Below, in pieces: positions 35,040 through 43,234 of a DNA stretch of 64,000 nt. The stretch comes from Lachnospiraceae bacterium. Lineage in GTDB: Bacteria; Bacillota; Clostridia; Lachnospirales; Lachnospiraceae. The position numbers and the translations under genes were made by a program. Position 1 is the first letter of the stretch. Every line of letters begins with the position of its first letter. Where the stretch lies: NCBI GenBank assembly GCA_017936885.1, contig JAGBEO010000014.1, positions 1 through 64,000 of the forward strand. The letters are read 5' to 3'. The notes below the pieces were generated by a model. It ran no database searches, was not told where the DNA came from, and saw only the letters and a list, made by a program, of their open reading frames with translations.

Positions 35040-36047
35040 ATGGCAAACACTAAAACGAAGCGCAAAACAGTAGAGTATAGCCGGTACGGATATTTCTTTA
35101 TAGCACCATTCTTTATTGTATTTGCAATATTCCAGTTATGGCCTTTGATTTACACAATGGGTTTGGCGTTCTGTGAGAACTACACAGATACGATGTTTAA
35201 CATGGAAGTTGGACCTTATTTCAACGGATTGGCTAACTTTAAAACTGTATTTGTCGGAAACGACGGAAGATTATTTAATACCTATACATTCCAATCCTTG
35301 TGGAATACCATTATTATGTGGCTGATGAACTTCCTGCCGCAGATTTTATTGGCGTTAATACTTGCTGTTTGGTTTACCGATACAAGAGTGAAGTTAAAAG
35401 CGCAGGGTGCTTACAAGATTTTGACCTTTATGCCGAACATTATTACAGCGGCAACAATCTCTGTATTGTTCTATAAGTTGTTCGATTTCCCGAACGGCCC
35501 GATCAATCAGGTACTTACGAGCTGGGGAGTTTTAAGCCAGCCATACAATTTCTTCTTAAGTAAATGGGCAACAAGAGGTATCGTATCCTTTATCAATTTC
35601 TGGATGTGGTACGGAAATACAATGATTGTTCTGACTGCCGGTGTACTGGGTATCAGCCCGTCCCTGTTTGAAGCAGCAAGAGTAGACGGTGCAAGCAGCT
35701 GGCAGATTTTCAAGAGTGTAACATTACCGATGCTTCGTCCGATTATGCTGTTTACTTTGGTAAACTCAGCAATCGGTGGTCTGCAGATGTACGATATTCC
35801 TAAACTGTTGACAACCAGTGGATATGGTGATCCGGATTATACGACCAGAACGATGACGATGTATATTCGAGATCTTGCTTTTACCGGTTCCAAGCAGATG
35901 GGTAAAGCGGCAGCGGCATCCCTTATTTTGTTCGTAGTAACACTGTTCTTCAGTCTGGTTCTCTTCTATATTATGAGAGATAAGGATGCAATCAAGGAGA
36001 AGAAAGCGATCAAGGCAGCACAGAAAGCAAGAAAGGGGGCTAAATAA
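35040..36047 (+). CDS. sugar ABC transporter permease (MalF-like)
   Basis: A 335-residue membrane protein with six transmembrane helices. The EAA loop is EAARVDGASSWQIFKSVTLP (about 220-240), which contacts the ATPase. I chose ATG 35040 with GAGAGGGATGTGAAAAG upstream; an earlier in-frame stretch of about 60 residues has no such site and lacks family similarity. It ends two bases before the second permease gene. No ATPase gene is in the window; clusters of this type often share an MsmK-like ATPase encoded elsewhere. Confidence 0.92.
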   Translation: MANTKTKRKTVEYSRYGYFFIAPFFIVFAIFQLWPLIYTMGLAFCENYTDTMFNMEVGPYFNGLANFKTVFVGNDGRLFNTYTFQSLWNTIIMWLMNFLPQILLALILAVWFTDTRVKLKAQGAYKILTFMPNIITAATISVLFYKLFDFPNGPINQVLTSWGVLSQPYNFFLSKWATRGIVSFINFWMWYGNTMIVLTAGVLGISPSLFEAARVDGASSWQIFKSVTLPMLRPIMLFTLVNSAIGGLQMYDIPKLLTTSGYGDPDYTTRTMTMYIRDLAFTGSKQMGKAAAASLILFVVTLFFSLVLFYIMRDKDAIKEKKAIKAAQKARKGAK

Positions 36048-36049
36048 TC

Positions 36050-36925
36050 ATGGCGAAACAGAATAACGAAATGGAAGGCGGATTACACGCCAGAATTCTT
36101 GGAGCAAAGATATTTAGAAATGTAATTTGTATTTTCCTCTGCTTTTTGAGTCTGATCCCATTTTGGATCATGATTGTAAATGCAACCAGAACGAGTGTAG
36201 ACATTCAGCAGGGATTATCCCTGATTCCATCTCACTACTTTATGGAGAACTGGGCGAAATTGCTTTATCAGTGCAGCCAGCAGGTTCCGTTGTGGAAATA
36301 TATGACGAACAGTTTGACAATTGCAGTATTTTCTACTGTATTTACCGTATATTTTTCCACTATGACAGCGTATGGTGTGACTGTATATAAATTCAAAGGT
36401 TCAGGGTTTGCATGGGCATTTATCATGGCGATCATGATGATCCCGGTACAGGTTTCTTCCATCGGTTTCTTCCGTTTTATGTACGGATTGGGACTTGGAA
36501 ACAATTATCTGCCATTGATTATTCCGGCGATTGCAGCTCCCTCTACGGTATTTTTCATGAGACAGTACATGCAGAGTGCACTGCCGCTTGAGATCGTGGA
36601 TGCGGCCAGAATTGACGGTTCCAGAGAGTTTAATACCTTTAACAGAATTGCAATGCCGCTGATGAAACCGGCTGTTGCAACCCAGTGTATCTTCGCTTTC
36701 ATCGCATCATGGAATAACTTCTATACACCTTCCATGTTGCTGTCTTCTCAGAAGAAGTACACACTTCCTATGTTCGTACAGATGATGAGAGGTGAGAGAT
36801 TCCGTTCCGATCACGGTATCATTTACGTAGGTCTGGTAGTATGTATTATGCCGATCTTCGTTGTATACTTCATCTTATCTAAGTACATCATCGCAGGTGT
36901 AGCTCTTGGTGGTGTTAAGGAATAA
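36050..36925 (+). CDS. sugar ABC transporter permease (MalG-like)
   Basis: A 291-residue membrane protein with six transmembrane helices and the EAA-like loop DAARIDGSREFNTFNRIAMP. It starts three bases after the stop of the first permease and is translationally coupled with it. It is the last gene of the importer operon, closed by a terminator at 36943. Confidence 0.92.
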   Translation: MAKQNNEMEGGLHARILGAKIFRNVICIFLCFLSLIPFWIMIVNATRTSVDIQQGLSLIPSHYFMENWAKLLYQCSQQVPLWKYMTNSLTIAVFSTVFTVYFSTMTAYGVTVYKFKGSGFAWAFIMAIMMIPVQVSSIGFFRFMYGLGLGNNYLPLIIPAIAAPSTVFFMRQYMQSALPLEIVDAARIDGSREFNTFNRIAMPLMKPAVATQCIFAFIASWNNFYTPSMLLSSQKKYTLPMFVQMMRGERFRSDHGIIYVGLVVCIMPIFVVYFILSKYIIAGVALGGVKE

Positions 36926-36942
36926 AACAAAGTTTGTTACAT

Positions 36943-36973
36943 AACAGCGTATCCGATTGGGTACGCTGTTTTT
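36943..36973 (+). terminator. terminator of the sugar ABC operon
   Basis: AACAGCGTA-10-TACGCTGTT followed by TTT. Confidence 0.85.
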
Positions 36974-37165
36974 GGCGTCGCAGGAAAGTGCCGGGCAGAT
37001 GGGTATAAAAGGCCGGATTGTTGCATATGACCGGAGTGCTGTAAAGTAATAAAAAATTAAGAATACCTGCATAGTAAATTTAGTATTAGTATGATAAAAT
37101 TAGGAAAAATATGTTAAGCGGATGCAAAAGCTTGAAGAAACAGAAAACTATAAGGAGAAAAGGCA

Positions 37166-37555
37166 ATGTCATCCTCGGTAATTTTTGACCAAAGCAGATT
37201 GAGGGCATACGACGGTCTCGCGAGATTGTGTGAATATTCCGGTGAAACGCAGAGCTGGTGCGGAAAGCTGTGGAGCGAGATGCTGCTTGACAGAGAACTT
37301 TATGAGGCTTTTGTCTATTATCTGGAGAACCATAGCTTCTCAGAGAAACTCAAATGCGAAGGATATTCCCTGACCGACTGTTACGTATGGGAAATGGAAC
37401 AGGATAATCTGCGCAGGGATACAGGGAAAAATACAGACCAGTGCAATAAAGAGGACATGGTGCTGCATGCTTTCTGGACGATGGCGCAGATGCGCAAGTC
37501 CCCAGAGAAATACCTCAAAAAAATGGGGCGATGGGGAATTGACCAAAGTCTGTAG
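37166..37555 (+). CDS. hypothetical protein
   Basis: A 129-residue soluble, mostly helical protein (YDGLARLCEYSGETQSWCG, then DRELYEAFVYYLENHSFS). AAGGAGAAAAGGCA precedes the start. No membrane segment or known motif. It stands alone between the ABC operon and a HAAS-domain gene. I do not recognise it. Confidence 0.7.
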   Translation: MSSSVIFDQSRLRAYDGLARLCEYSGETQSWCGKLWSEMLLDRELYEAFVYYLENHSFSEKLKCEGYSLTDCYVWEMEQDNLRRDTGKNTDQCNKEDMVLHAFWTMAQMRKSPEKYLKKMGRWGIDQSL

Positions 37556-37739
37556 CAGTTAGCCGCGGCTGTTATTCAGATGTATAAATTGTATACATAT
37601 ATATACAGATATGTAAGTGACAAAAGAATAACTCGTAGGACAATACAGAGATGGGCTGCTATAGAGAAATATGCTCATAATTAGAAAAAGTAATTTTGCG
37701 ATATAATAATATAATGACATCAGAAAAGGATTATTCAGT

Positions 37740-38258
37740 ATGAATCGTATGGAGTTTATAGAGAAACTGCAGCGTGCACTGGCGGGCGGACTAAACAGTA
37801 ATCAGGTAACAGATCACGTGCGCTACTATCAGGAATATATTGATATGGAAATACGCAAGGGAAAAACCGAGGCAGAGGTGCTTGACGGGCTGGGAGACCC
37901 TCGGCTGTTAGCCAAAAGCATTATCGAGGCGAATAAGCGCGCCGGTGCCAGTGAAGGTACGAACCGCACTTATGATGAGGAGATGGCAGGTGCAGGCAAA
38001 ACGTATCGGGGCGGTGCTTACAGCGGCGGTGCATACAGCGATCAATACAGCAGTGGACAGACCTATAGGGCAGATGAGAACAATGGGAGTGGCGGCAGAG
38101 TTTTCAGAATACCGGGATGGCTGATCCTTCTGATTGTGACGGTGGTGGTTATTCTGATTATTGGTGTTGCATTTTCCCTGATTTCCGTGCTGGCGCCGAT
38201 TATTATTCCGGTCTTAATCGTGATTTTGTTGGTACGGGTTTTCCAAAGCGACAGGTAG
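37740..38258 (+). CDS. HAAS/DUF1700 domain membrane protein
   Basis: A 172-residue protein. The N-terminal HAAS domain (about 1-65; NRMEFIEKLQRAL, YYQEYIDMEIRKGKTEAE, LGDPRLLAKSI) is followed by a Gly/Tyr/Ser linker with GGAYSGGAYSDQYSSG and two C-terminal hydrophobic helices. HAAS proteins usually pair with PadR regulators or DUF4097 proteins; none is seen here. A terminator follows at 38341. Confidence 0.82.
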   Translation: MNRMEFIEKLQRALAGGLNSNQVTDHVRYYQEYIDMEIRKGKTEAEVLDGLGDPRLLAKSIIEANKRAGASEGTNRTYDEEMAGAGKTYRGGAYSGGAYSDQYSSGQTYRADENNGSGGRVFRIPGWLILLIVTVVVILIIGVAFSLISVLAPIIIPVLIVILLVRVFQSDR

Positions 38259-38340
38259 CTATCCATAAGATGCTGTCAGTCCGTGTAAGATAGGAGCGCG
38301 TCAAGCGCAACAGTATCAAATAAAGTATATCAGGGCAAAA

Positions 38341-38370
38341 CAAAAGACCATTCGGGTAAATGGTCTTTTG
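38341..38370 (+). terminator. terminator after the HAAS gene
   Basis: CAAAAGACCATT-cgggta-AATGGTCTTTTG; the T-run lies within the 3' arm. Confidence 0.75.
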
Positions 38371-38483
38371 AGGGGAGTATAAATAATTAATATAAGGGTC
38401 TGTAAACTGAGAATGAAGGGGTATCTCTGTTTACACTTATTATTATATACGTTTTATTTATAAAAGCAATCAAAAATAGTACC

Positions 38484-38511
38484 AAAGTACCAGGTTTGCT
38501 TTTGGTACTTT
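38484..38511. promoter_or_regulatory. GTACC inverted repeats, candidate regulator site
   Basis: AAAGTACCA (38484-38492) pairs with TGGTACTTT (38503-38511), with further AGTACC at 38479 and AGTACT at 38525. The repeated (A)GTACC unit recalls FapR-like sites but does not match that consensus. Apart from this and the two genes described, the gap 38259-38925 holds no other feature. Confidence 0.4.
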
Positions 38512-38614
38512 TGAATAAAAAATTAGTACTAAAGTCCTATATCACGCCTGAATAAGTTTGAATCGATTTTCTAATACTATTTCTGTAACATCAAAACAAT
38601 CAGGAGGTATGGAA

Positions 38615-38768
38615 GATGTCTAAAAACGATTTTAACCAGAACAACCAGAATAATCAGAATGAGAAACAGCAGGACAAATACAACAACTGCAGCCAGAACA
38701 ATTCTAAGAACAGCACAAAGAACAGTTCCGGTAACAATGCCCAGGACAACCAGAAGAATAAGCAGTAA
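38615..38768 (+). pseudogene. small Asn/Gln-rich protein gene with a frameshift
   Basis: AGGAGG lies 8 bases before ATG 38615, which opens MSKNDFNQ. An extra A near 38639-38641 then shifts the frame, so translation stops after 12 residues. In the other frame 40 more residues follow (NNQNNQNEKQQDKYNN and similar) to a TAA at 38766. Together they would make a 50-residue Asn/Gln/Lys-rich protein. Either the gene is broken or the base is a sequencing error. Confidence 0.5.
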
Positions 38769-38890
38769 TCAGAAGACGGGAATTTGCGGGAACGAAAAAT
38801 TTTGACCGGAAAGAGGGAGCAGCGATGCTCCTTCTTTCCATTTTATGTGATAAAGAAGTAAACTCTTTTTCATTTACTGCGATTAAGAGA

Positions 38891-38919
38891 TTGACACTTG
38901 CGTGTATCCATTTTACAAT
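38891..38919 (+). promoter_or_regulatory. promoter of a probably leaderless gene
   Basis: TTGACA (38891-38896), 17-base spacer, TACAAT (38914-38919). Transcription would start about 38925-38927, at the A of the methyltransferase ATG. Confidence 0.7.
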
Positions 38920-38925
38920 AAATCC

Positions 38926-40074
38926 ATGGATAAATTAGAGTATATTGTGCCCTGTCATTTTGGATTAGAGGCAGTATTAAAAAGAGAAATTATAGATTTG
39001 GGATATGAGATTGTGTCGGTGGAAGACGGCAGAATTATCTTTGCGGGAGATGTGCAGGCGCTGTGCCGTGCCAATATTTTTCTTCGCAGTGCAGAGAGGG
39101 TGCTTATTAAGATCGGAAGCTTTCACGCAGAGACGTTTGAGGAGCTTTTTCAGGGAACGAAGTCGCTTCCGTGGGAGGAATATATTCCGAAGGACGGCAA
39201 GTTCTGGGTGGCTAAGGCTGCCAGCGTAAAGAGCAAGCTGTTTAGTCCGTCCGATATCCAATCCATTATGAAAAAAGCCATGGTGGAGCGCATGAAGAGT
39301 GTATACCGGCTGGACTGGTTTGAAGAAAGCGGTGCTTCTTATCCTGTCCGGGTGTTCTTGATGAAGGACGAGGTGACGGTGGGCTTAGATACCACGGGAG
39401 AATCTTTACATAAACGCGGATACCGCAAACTGACAGCGAAAGCACCGATTGCAGAAAATCTGGCGGCGGCATTGATTATGCTGACACCGTGGAGAGGAAA
39501 CCGTATTCTGGTAGATCCTTTTTGCGGCAGCGGCACCATACCGATCGAGGCTGCTATGATGGCGGCACATATGGCACCGGGCATGAACCGCAGCTTCCTG
39601 GCGGAAGAGTGGAGCCATATCGCTGACAGAAAGTGCTGGTACCGGGCAGCGGATGAAGCTGATGCTGCGGTGGATACGACCGTGGAGACAGATATTCAGG
39701 GATACGATATTGATGATAAGATGGTTTCTATTGCCAGAGCGAATGCGAAGCTGGCGGGAGTAGACCGTATGATACATTTTCAGCGAAGAGGTGTCGGTCA
39801 ACTGAGCCATCCGAAGAAGTATGGATTTATTATTACGAACCCGCCATACGGTGAGAGACTGGAAGAGAAGCAAAATCTGCCGGTGTTATACCGTGTGATC
39901 GGCGAGCGGTATATGGCGCTGGATAGCTGGTCCCTGTACCTGATTACGGCATATGAGCAGGCAGAAGCGGCGATTGGCAGAAAGGCGGATAAAAACCGTA
40001 AGATTTATAACGGCATGATGAAGACTTATTTCTATCAGTATATGGGACCGAAGCCGAAGGGGAGCGTAAGATAA
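38926..40074 (+). CDS. THUMP-domain class I SAM RNA methyltransferase (RlmL/YpsC-like)
   Basis: A 382-residue enzyme that probably makes m2G in 23S rRNA. An N-terminal ferredoxin-like/THUMP part (about 1-155) precedes a Rossmann methyltransferase with DPFCGSGTIPIEAA (SAM loop) and TNPPYGERL (catalytic NPPY). Length and order match B. subtilis YpsC. No ribosome binding site stands before ATG 38926, and a strong promoter ends six bases before it, so the mRNA seems leaderless. The amidase-fold gene begins 3 bases after the stop. Confidence 0.9.
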   Translation: MDKLEYIVPCHFGLEAVLKREIIDLGYEIVSVEDGRIIFAGDVQALCRANIFLRSAERVLIKIGSFHAETFEELFQGTKSLPWEEYIPKDGKFWVAKAASVKSKLFSPSDIQSIMKKAMVERMKSVYRLDWFEESGASYPVRVFLMKDEVTVGLDTTGESLHKRGYRKLTAKAPIAENLAAALIMLTPWRGNRILVDPFCGSGTIPIEAAMMAAHMAPGMNRSFLAEEWSHIADRKCWYRAADEADAAVDTTVETDIQGYDIDDKMVSIARANAKLAGVDRMIHFQRRGVGQLSHPKKYGFIITNPPYGERLEEKQNLPVLYRVIGERYMALDSWSLYLITAYEQAEAAIGRKADKNRKIYNGMMKTYFYQYMGPKPKGSVR

Positions 40075-40077
40075 GAA

Positions 40078-41142
40078 ATGCAGCAGTACAGATTTATGAG
40101 AAGAACAGCCATATACTGCATTTTGTTCGTACTTGCGGCGATGAGTGTCATACTTTATTATTCTGCCAATAAGATTATTGTTGTGGCGGACGTGGCGCAG
40201 GACGAGGTTGTGCAGTCTGCGGGAAGCGAAGGCGCAGAGGAAGCGGTAGTGGTTGATAAAAACCATATAGAAATTGATCGAAATAGTCAAAACACTAATT
40301 ATTTCTGTATCCCCATGCCGGAATCAGTCAGGGCAGAGGAAGTTACCATTGAGAATCATTATATGGATCAGGAACTATGGGTAAGCATTACCCCTAGAGA
40401 AATGGCGGATCAGGGCATGTTTTATGAGAGCCATAGTGTTTATGGTAATTGTGATAACGTGCTGGTCGGACATTTTGATGTGGAGAAAGAACGGATCTGC
40501 CTGCGTTTTGCGTTGACAGATGTATATGAGTATCAGAGTATTTTTGAAAATAATACGCTCTATATAGAATTTGTATCGCCTAAGGAAGCATATGATAAGA
40601 TTGTGGTGATCGATCCTGCCTATGGGGCAGAGGACAGCGGTATTACGGCAGAGGGAGTCAAAGGCAAGAATATTACACTGGATATTGCAAAGGCTTTGAA
40701 GGCAAAGCTCGACGAGACCGATATTAAGGTATATTATACCCGTATGGATGACAGTAATCCTACCGACGAGAACCGGGTTAGACTGGCTGCGGCAACGAAA
40801 GCGGATATGTTGATCCGGATAGAGATAGGCGGTGCAGACAGTACCAAGATATATGGAACAGAAGCGGTTTATAACAGCAGATTCTTTATCCCCGGTTTTG
40901 GCAGCGTGGAATTGGCGGATCTGTTAGAACGTGAAGTGGTGACGGCTGTCAGTGGTAAGGCCAACGGACTCTTAGAGGCGGCAGAGGAAGATTCGGTGAT
41001 CAGTGATGCTACAGTGCCGGCTGCCGCTATCAGAGTGGGATATCTGACCAACGGTCAGGAATTTATCTTACTTCAGAGAGAGGATTATATTGAACGGATT
41101 GCGAACGGCATTTATCAGGCGATCTTGAAAGCGTATGAGTAG
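40078..41142 (+). CDS. amidase_3-fold protein lacking catalytic residues
   Basis: A 354-residue protein with an N-terminal membrane anchor (about 9-30), a beta-rich AMIN-like region (about 60-170) and an N-acetylmuramoyl-L-alanine amidase fold (about 173-354). The zinc and catalytic positions are all changed: DPGHG is DPAYG (Tyr-182), the Glu after the first helix is Gly-196, the SIH histidine is Glu-249, and the final Glu is Arg-319. It is therefore probably inactive and may bind or regulate at the cell wall. It follows the methyltransferase by 3 bases. Confidence 0.8.
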   Translation: MQQYRFMRRTAIYCILFVLAAMSVILYYSANKIIVVADVAQDEVVQSAGSEGAEEAVVVDKNHIEIDRNSQNTNYFCIPMPESVRAEEVTIENHYMDQELWVSITPREMADQGMFYESHSVYGNCDNVLVGHFDVEKERICLRFALTDVYEYQSIFENNTLYIEFVSPKEAYDKIVVIDPAYGAEDSGITAEGVKGKNITLDIAKALKAKLDETDIKVYYTRMDDSNPTDENRVRLAAATKADMLIRIEIGGADSTKIYGTEAVYNSRFFIPGFGSVELADLLEREVVTAVSGKANGLLEAAEEDSVISDATVPAAAIRVGYLTNGQEFILLQREDYIERIANGIYQAILKAYE

Positions 41143-41202
41143 GCTGCCTGTGACAGCGGCATGATTTTGAGAGTAGAAGGATGAGAGAGGGTAAGAGTTT
41201 CA

Positions 41203-41802
41203 GTGAGACGACAAATTGTTTTTGCCACGGGCAATGAAGGTAAAATGCGTGAGATCAGGAAAATACTGGGTGATCTGGATGTGGAAATCTGCTCTATGAA
41301 AGAGGCAGGAATTCAGATTGATATTATAGAGGATGGCAGTACTTTTGAAGAAAACGCCGTTATTAAAGCAAAGGCGGTTGCAGCAAAGACAGAGGCAGTT
41401 GTGCTGGCAGATGATTCCGGCCTTGAGATTGATTATCTGAATAAGGAACCGGGTATCTATTCGGCAAGATATATGGGGGAAGATACCCCCTATGCGGTGA
41501 AAAACCAAAATTTGATTGACAGGCTTGCCGGTGTACCGGATGAAAACAGGACAGCCAGATTCGTATGTGCTATTGCTGCAGCGCTTCCGAATGGTGAAGT
41601 GATCACGACTCACGGCGTGATTGAAGGCAGAATCGGATATGAGGAAAAGGGAAGTAACGGTTTCGGATATGACCCGATTTTCTATGTGCCTGAATATGGA
41701 TGCAGTACGGCAGAACTCAGCGAGGAAGAGAAGAACCGGATCAGCCATCGGGGCAAAGCGTTAGAGGCTATGAAACTAGAACTAAAGAAAAGGATGATAT
41801 AG
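41203..41802 (+). CDS. rdgB: XTP/dITP diphosphatase (RdgB/HAM1)
   Basis: A 199-residue house-cleaning enzyme that hydrolyses ITP, dITP and XTP to monophosphates and pyrophosphate. FATGNEGKMREIR is the phosphate-binding start, LADDSGLEIDYL the metal/catalytic block, YSARYMGE and GSNGFGYDPIF the base-recognition blocks, and NRISHRGKAL the C-terminal signature. The start is GTG at 41203. The phosphodiesterase gene starts eight bases after the stop, an order common in Firmicutes. Confidence 0.95.
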   Translation: MRRQIVFATGNEGKMREIRKILGDLDVEICSMKEAGIQIDIIEDGSTFEENAVIKAKAVAAKTEAVVLADDSGLEIDYLNKEPGIYSARYMGEDTPYAVKNQNLIDRLAGVPDENRTARFVCAIAAALPNGEVITTHGVIEGRIGYEEKGSNGFGYDPIFYVPEYGCSTAELSEEEKNRISHRGKALEAMKLELKKRMI

Positions 41803-41809
41803 GTGATAT

Positions 41810-42292
41810 ATGAAGATACTGATCGTAAGCGATACCCATCGGCGTAACGAGAATTTCCTGCAGGTGGTGGAAAAGGTCGGACCTTTGGATTTGGTCGTGC
41901 ACTGCGGTGATGTGGAAGGAAGTGAGTATATTATCAGCAAAGCTGCCGGATGTCCGGTAGAGATGGTTCAGGGCAATAATGATTTCTTCTCTGATCTTCC
42001 CAGAGAGAAAGAATTTATGATCGGACAGTATAAAGTGTGGCTGACCCATGGACACCATTATTATATTTCCATGAATAGTGAAATAATTAAACAGGAAGCC
42101 CGGGAGAGGGAAATAGATATTGTTATGTGCGGGCATACCCATAAACCGGTTATTGATATAGAGAATGATTTGACCTTAATCAATCCGGGAAGTATCAGTT
42201 ACCCGAGACAGGAGAACCATAAGCCGAGTTATATTCTGATGGAGATTGATGCGGAGGGAAAGGCACATTATACTTTGAATTATCTTTCATGA
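41810..42292 (+). CDS. YfcE/MJ0936-type metallophosphoesterase
   Basis: A 160-residue calcineurin-like phosphodiesterase. Metal ligands lie in SDTHRR, HCGDVEGS, GNNDFF, LTHGHHY and CGHTHKP, all intact. It hydrolyses phosphodiesters with a dinuclear metal centre; the natural substrate is unknown. Probably co-transcribed with rdgB. Confidence 0.93.
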   Translation: MKILIVSDTHRRNENFLQVVEKVGPLDLVVHCGDVEGSEYIISKAAGCPVEMVQGNNDFFSDLPREKEFMIGQYKVWLTHGHHYYISMNSEIIKQEAREREIDIVMCGHTHKPVIDIENDLTLINPGSISYPRQENHKPSYILMEIDAEGKAHYTLNYLS

Positions 42293-42387
42293 GGAATCTG
42301 CCTGAGCCCGCAGGAGCGGATTGTTTCGGTAATAATCGGTATTATATTATAGGTTACGGGAAATCTGTAAAAATTATAAAAAACCTG

Positions 42388-42416
42388 TTGACAGAAGAAA
42401 AGTCGTATTATATAAT
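42388..42416 (+). promoter_or_regulatory. consensus promoter of the second tRNA cluster
   Basis: TTGACA (42388-42393), 17-base spacer, TATAAT (42411-42416), 40 bases before tRNA-Pro. Both boxes match consensus fully. Confidence 0.88.
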
Positions 42417-42456
42417 GTTACTTGCGTTGTGAACGAGTCCGGCGCAGAGTACCCCT

Positions 42457-42531
42457 CGGGGTGTGGCTCAGCTTGGCTAGAGCGCCTGGTTTGGGACCAG
42501 GAGGTCGCAGGTTCGAATCCTGTCACCCCGA
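42457..42531 (+). tRNA. tRNA-Pro (TGG)
   Basis: Acceptor stem CGGGGTG/CACCCCG, anticodon TGG in CCTGGTTTGGGACCAGG, T-arm GGTTCGAATCC. First of six tRNAs. Confidence 0.95.
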
Positions 42532-42573
42532 CGCGATGATGTGTAGTGATATGCATTTCCATATAATATATAT

Positions 42574-42644
42574 GCGGGTGTAGTTCAATGGTAGAACACC
42601 AGCCTTCCAAGCTGGATACGTGGGTTCGATTCCCATCACCCGCT
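42574..42644 (+). tRNA. tRNA-Gly (TCC)
   Basis: Acceptor stem GCGGGTG/CACCCGC, anticodon TCC in CCAGCCTTCCAAGCTGG, T-arm GGTTCGATTCC. Confidence 0.95.
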
Positions 42645-42714
42645 CTCGCGTGTGATAAGCACAGATGAAAGTCTGCAATGCAGTCACCCGCTACGGCGTG
42701 TAAATCGCGCATAC

Positions 42715-42788
<74 letters not shown>

Positions 42789-42828
42789 TTTTGGGTATGA
42801 AAGAGGTTAAACTGATTTCAGCCTATAT

Positions 42829-42903
42829 GGTGGGTATGGCGCAGTTGGCTAGCGCGCCAGATTGTGGCTCTGGAGGCCGAGGGTTCGAGTCCCTCTATCC
42901 ACC
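42829..42903 (+). tRNA. tRNA-His (GTG)
   Basis: Anticodon GTG in CCAGATTGTGGCTCTGG. The acceptor stem GTGGGTA/TATCCAC is extended by an encoded G at -1 (42829) opposite C73 (42903), the histidine identity pair. Confidence 0.94.
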
Positions 42904-42948
42904 TTTACACGGGAACGTGCAAGGAGCACAGCCTGCTGTTACCAATAA

Positions 42949-43020
42949 TGGGCTATCGCCAAGGGGTAAGGCACAGGACTTTGACTCCTGCATTCGCTGG
43001 TTCAAATCCAGCTAGCCCAG
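42949..43020 (+). tRNA. tRNA-Gln (TTG)
   Basis: Acceptor stem TGGGCTA/TAGCCCA, anticodon TTG in CAGGACTTTGACTCCTG, T-arm GGTTCAAATCC. Confidence 0.95.
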
Positions 43021-43025
43021 TTTAC

Positions 43026-43098
43026 GGAGCACTAGCTCAGTCGGTAGAGCACCTGACTTTTAATCAGGTTGTCGGGGGTTCGAATCCCCCGTGCTTCA
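43026..43098 (+). tRNA. tRNA-Lys (TTT)
   Basis: Acceptor stem GGAGCAC/GTGCTTC (one G-T pair), anticodon TTT in CCTGACTTTTAATCAGG, T-arm GGTTCGAATCC. It starts five bases after tRNA-Gln and ends the cluster. Confidence 0.95.
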
Positions 43099-43108
43099 CT
43101 TTGAAATA

Positions 43109-43149
43109 ACCTTCAAAACTTGGATCAGGTAGTTTTGAAGGTATTTTTT
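43109..43149 (+). terminator. terminator of the second tRNA cluster
   Basis: ACCTTCAAAACT-10-AGTTTTGAAGGT followed by ATTTTTTT. Confidence 0.9.
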
Positions 43150-43234
43150 TGCTTACCCGATTTTATAATGCAAATTGCACGGTGCAGAATTCGCACTGCA
43201 AACTTTGCGTCGCAAATGAGAAAGGAGAATGACT

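Noticed and set aside
43150..43230. Riboswitch before the MATE gene
   Set aside because: Short repeats (TTTGCG-t-CGCAAA and TGCAG...CTGCA) are present, but no known aptamer pattern can be fitted by eye.
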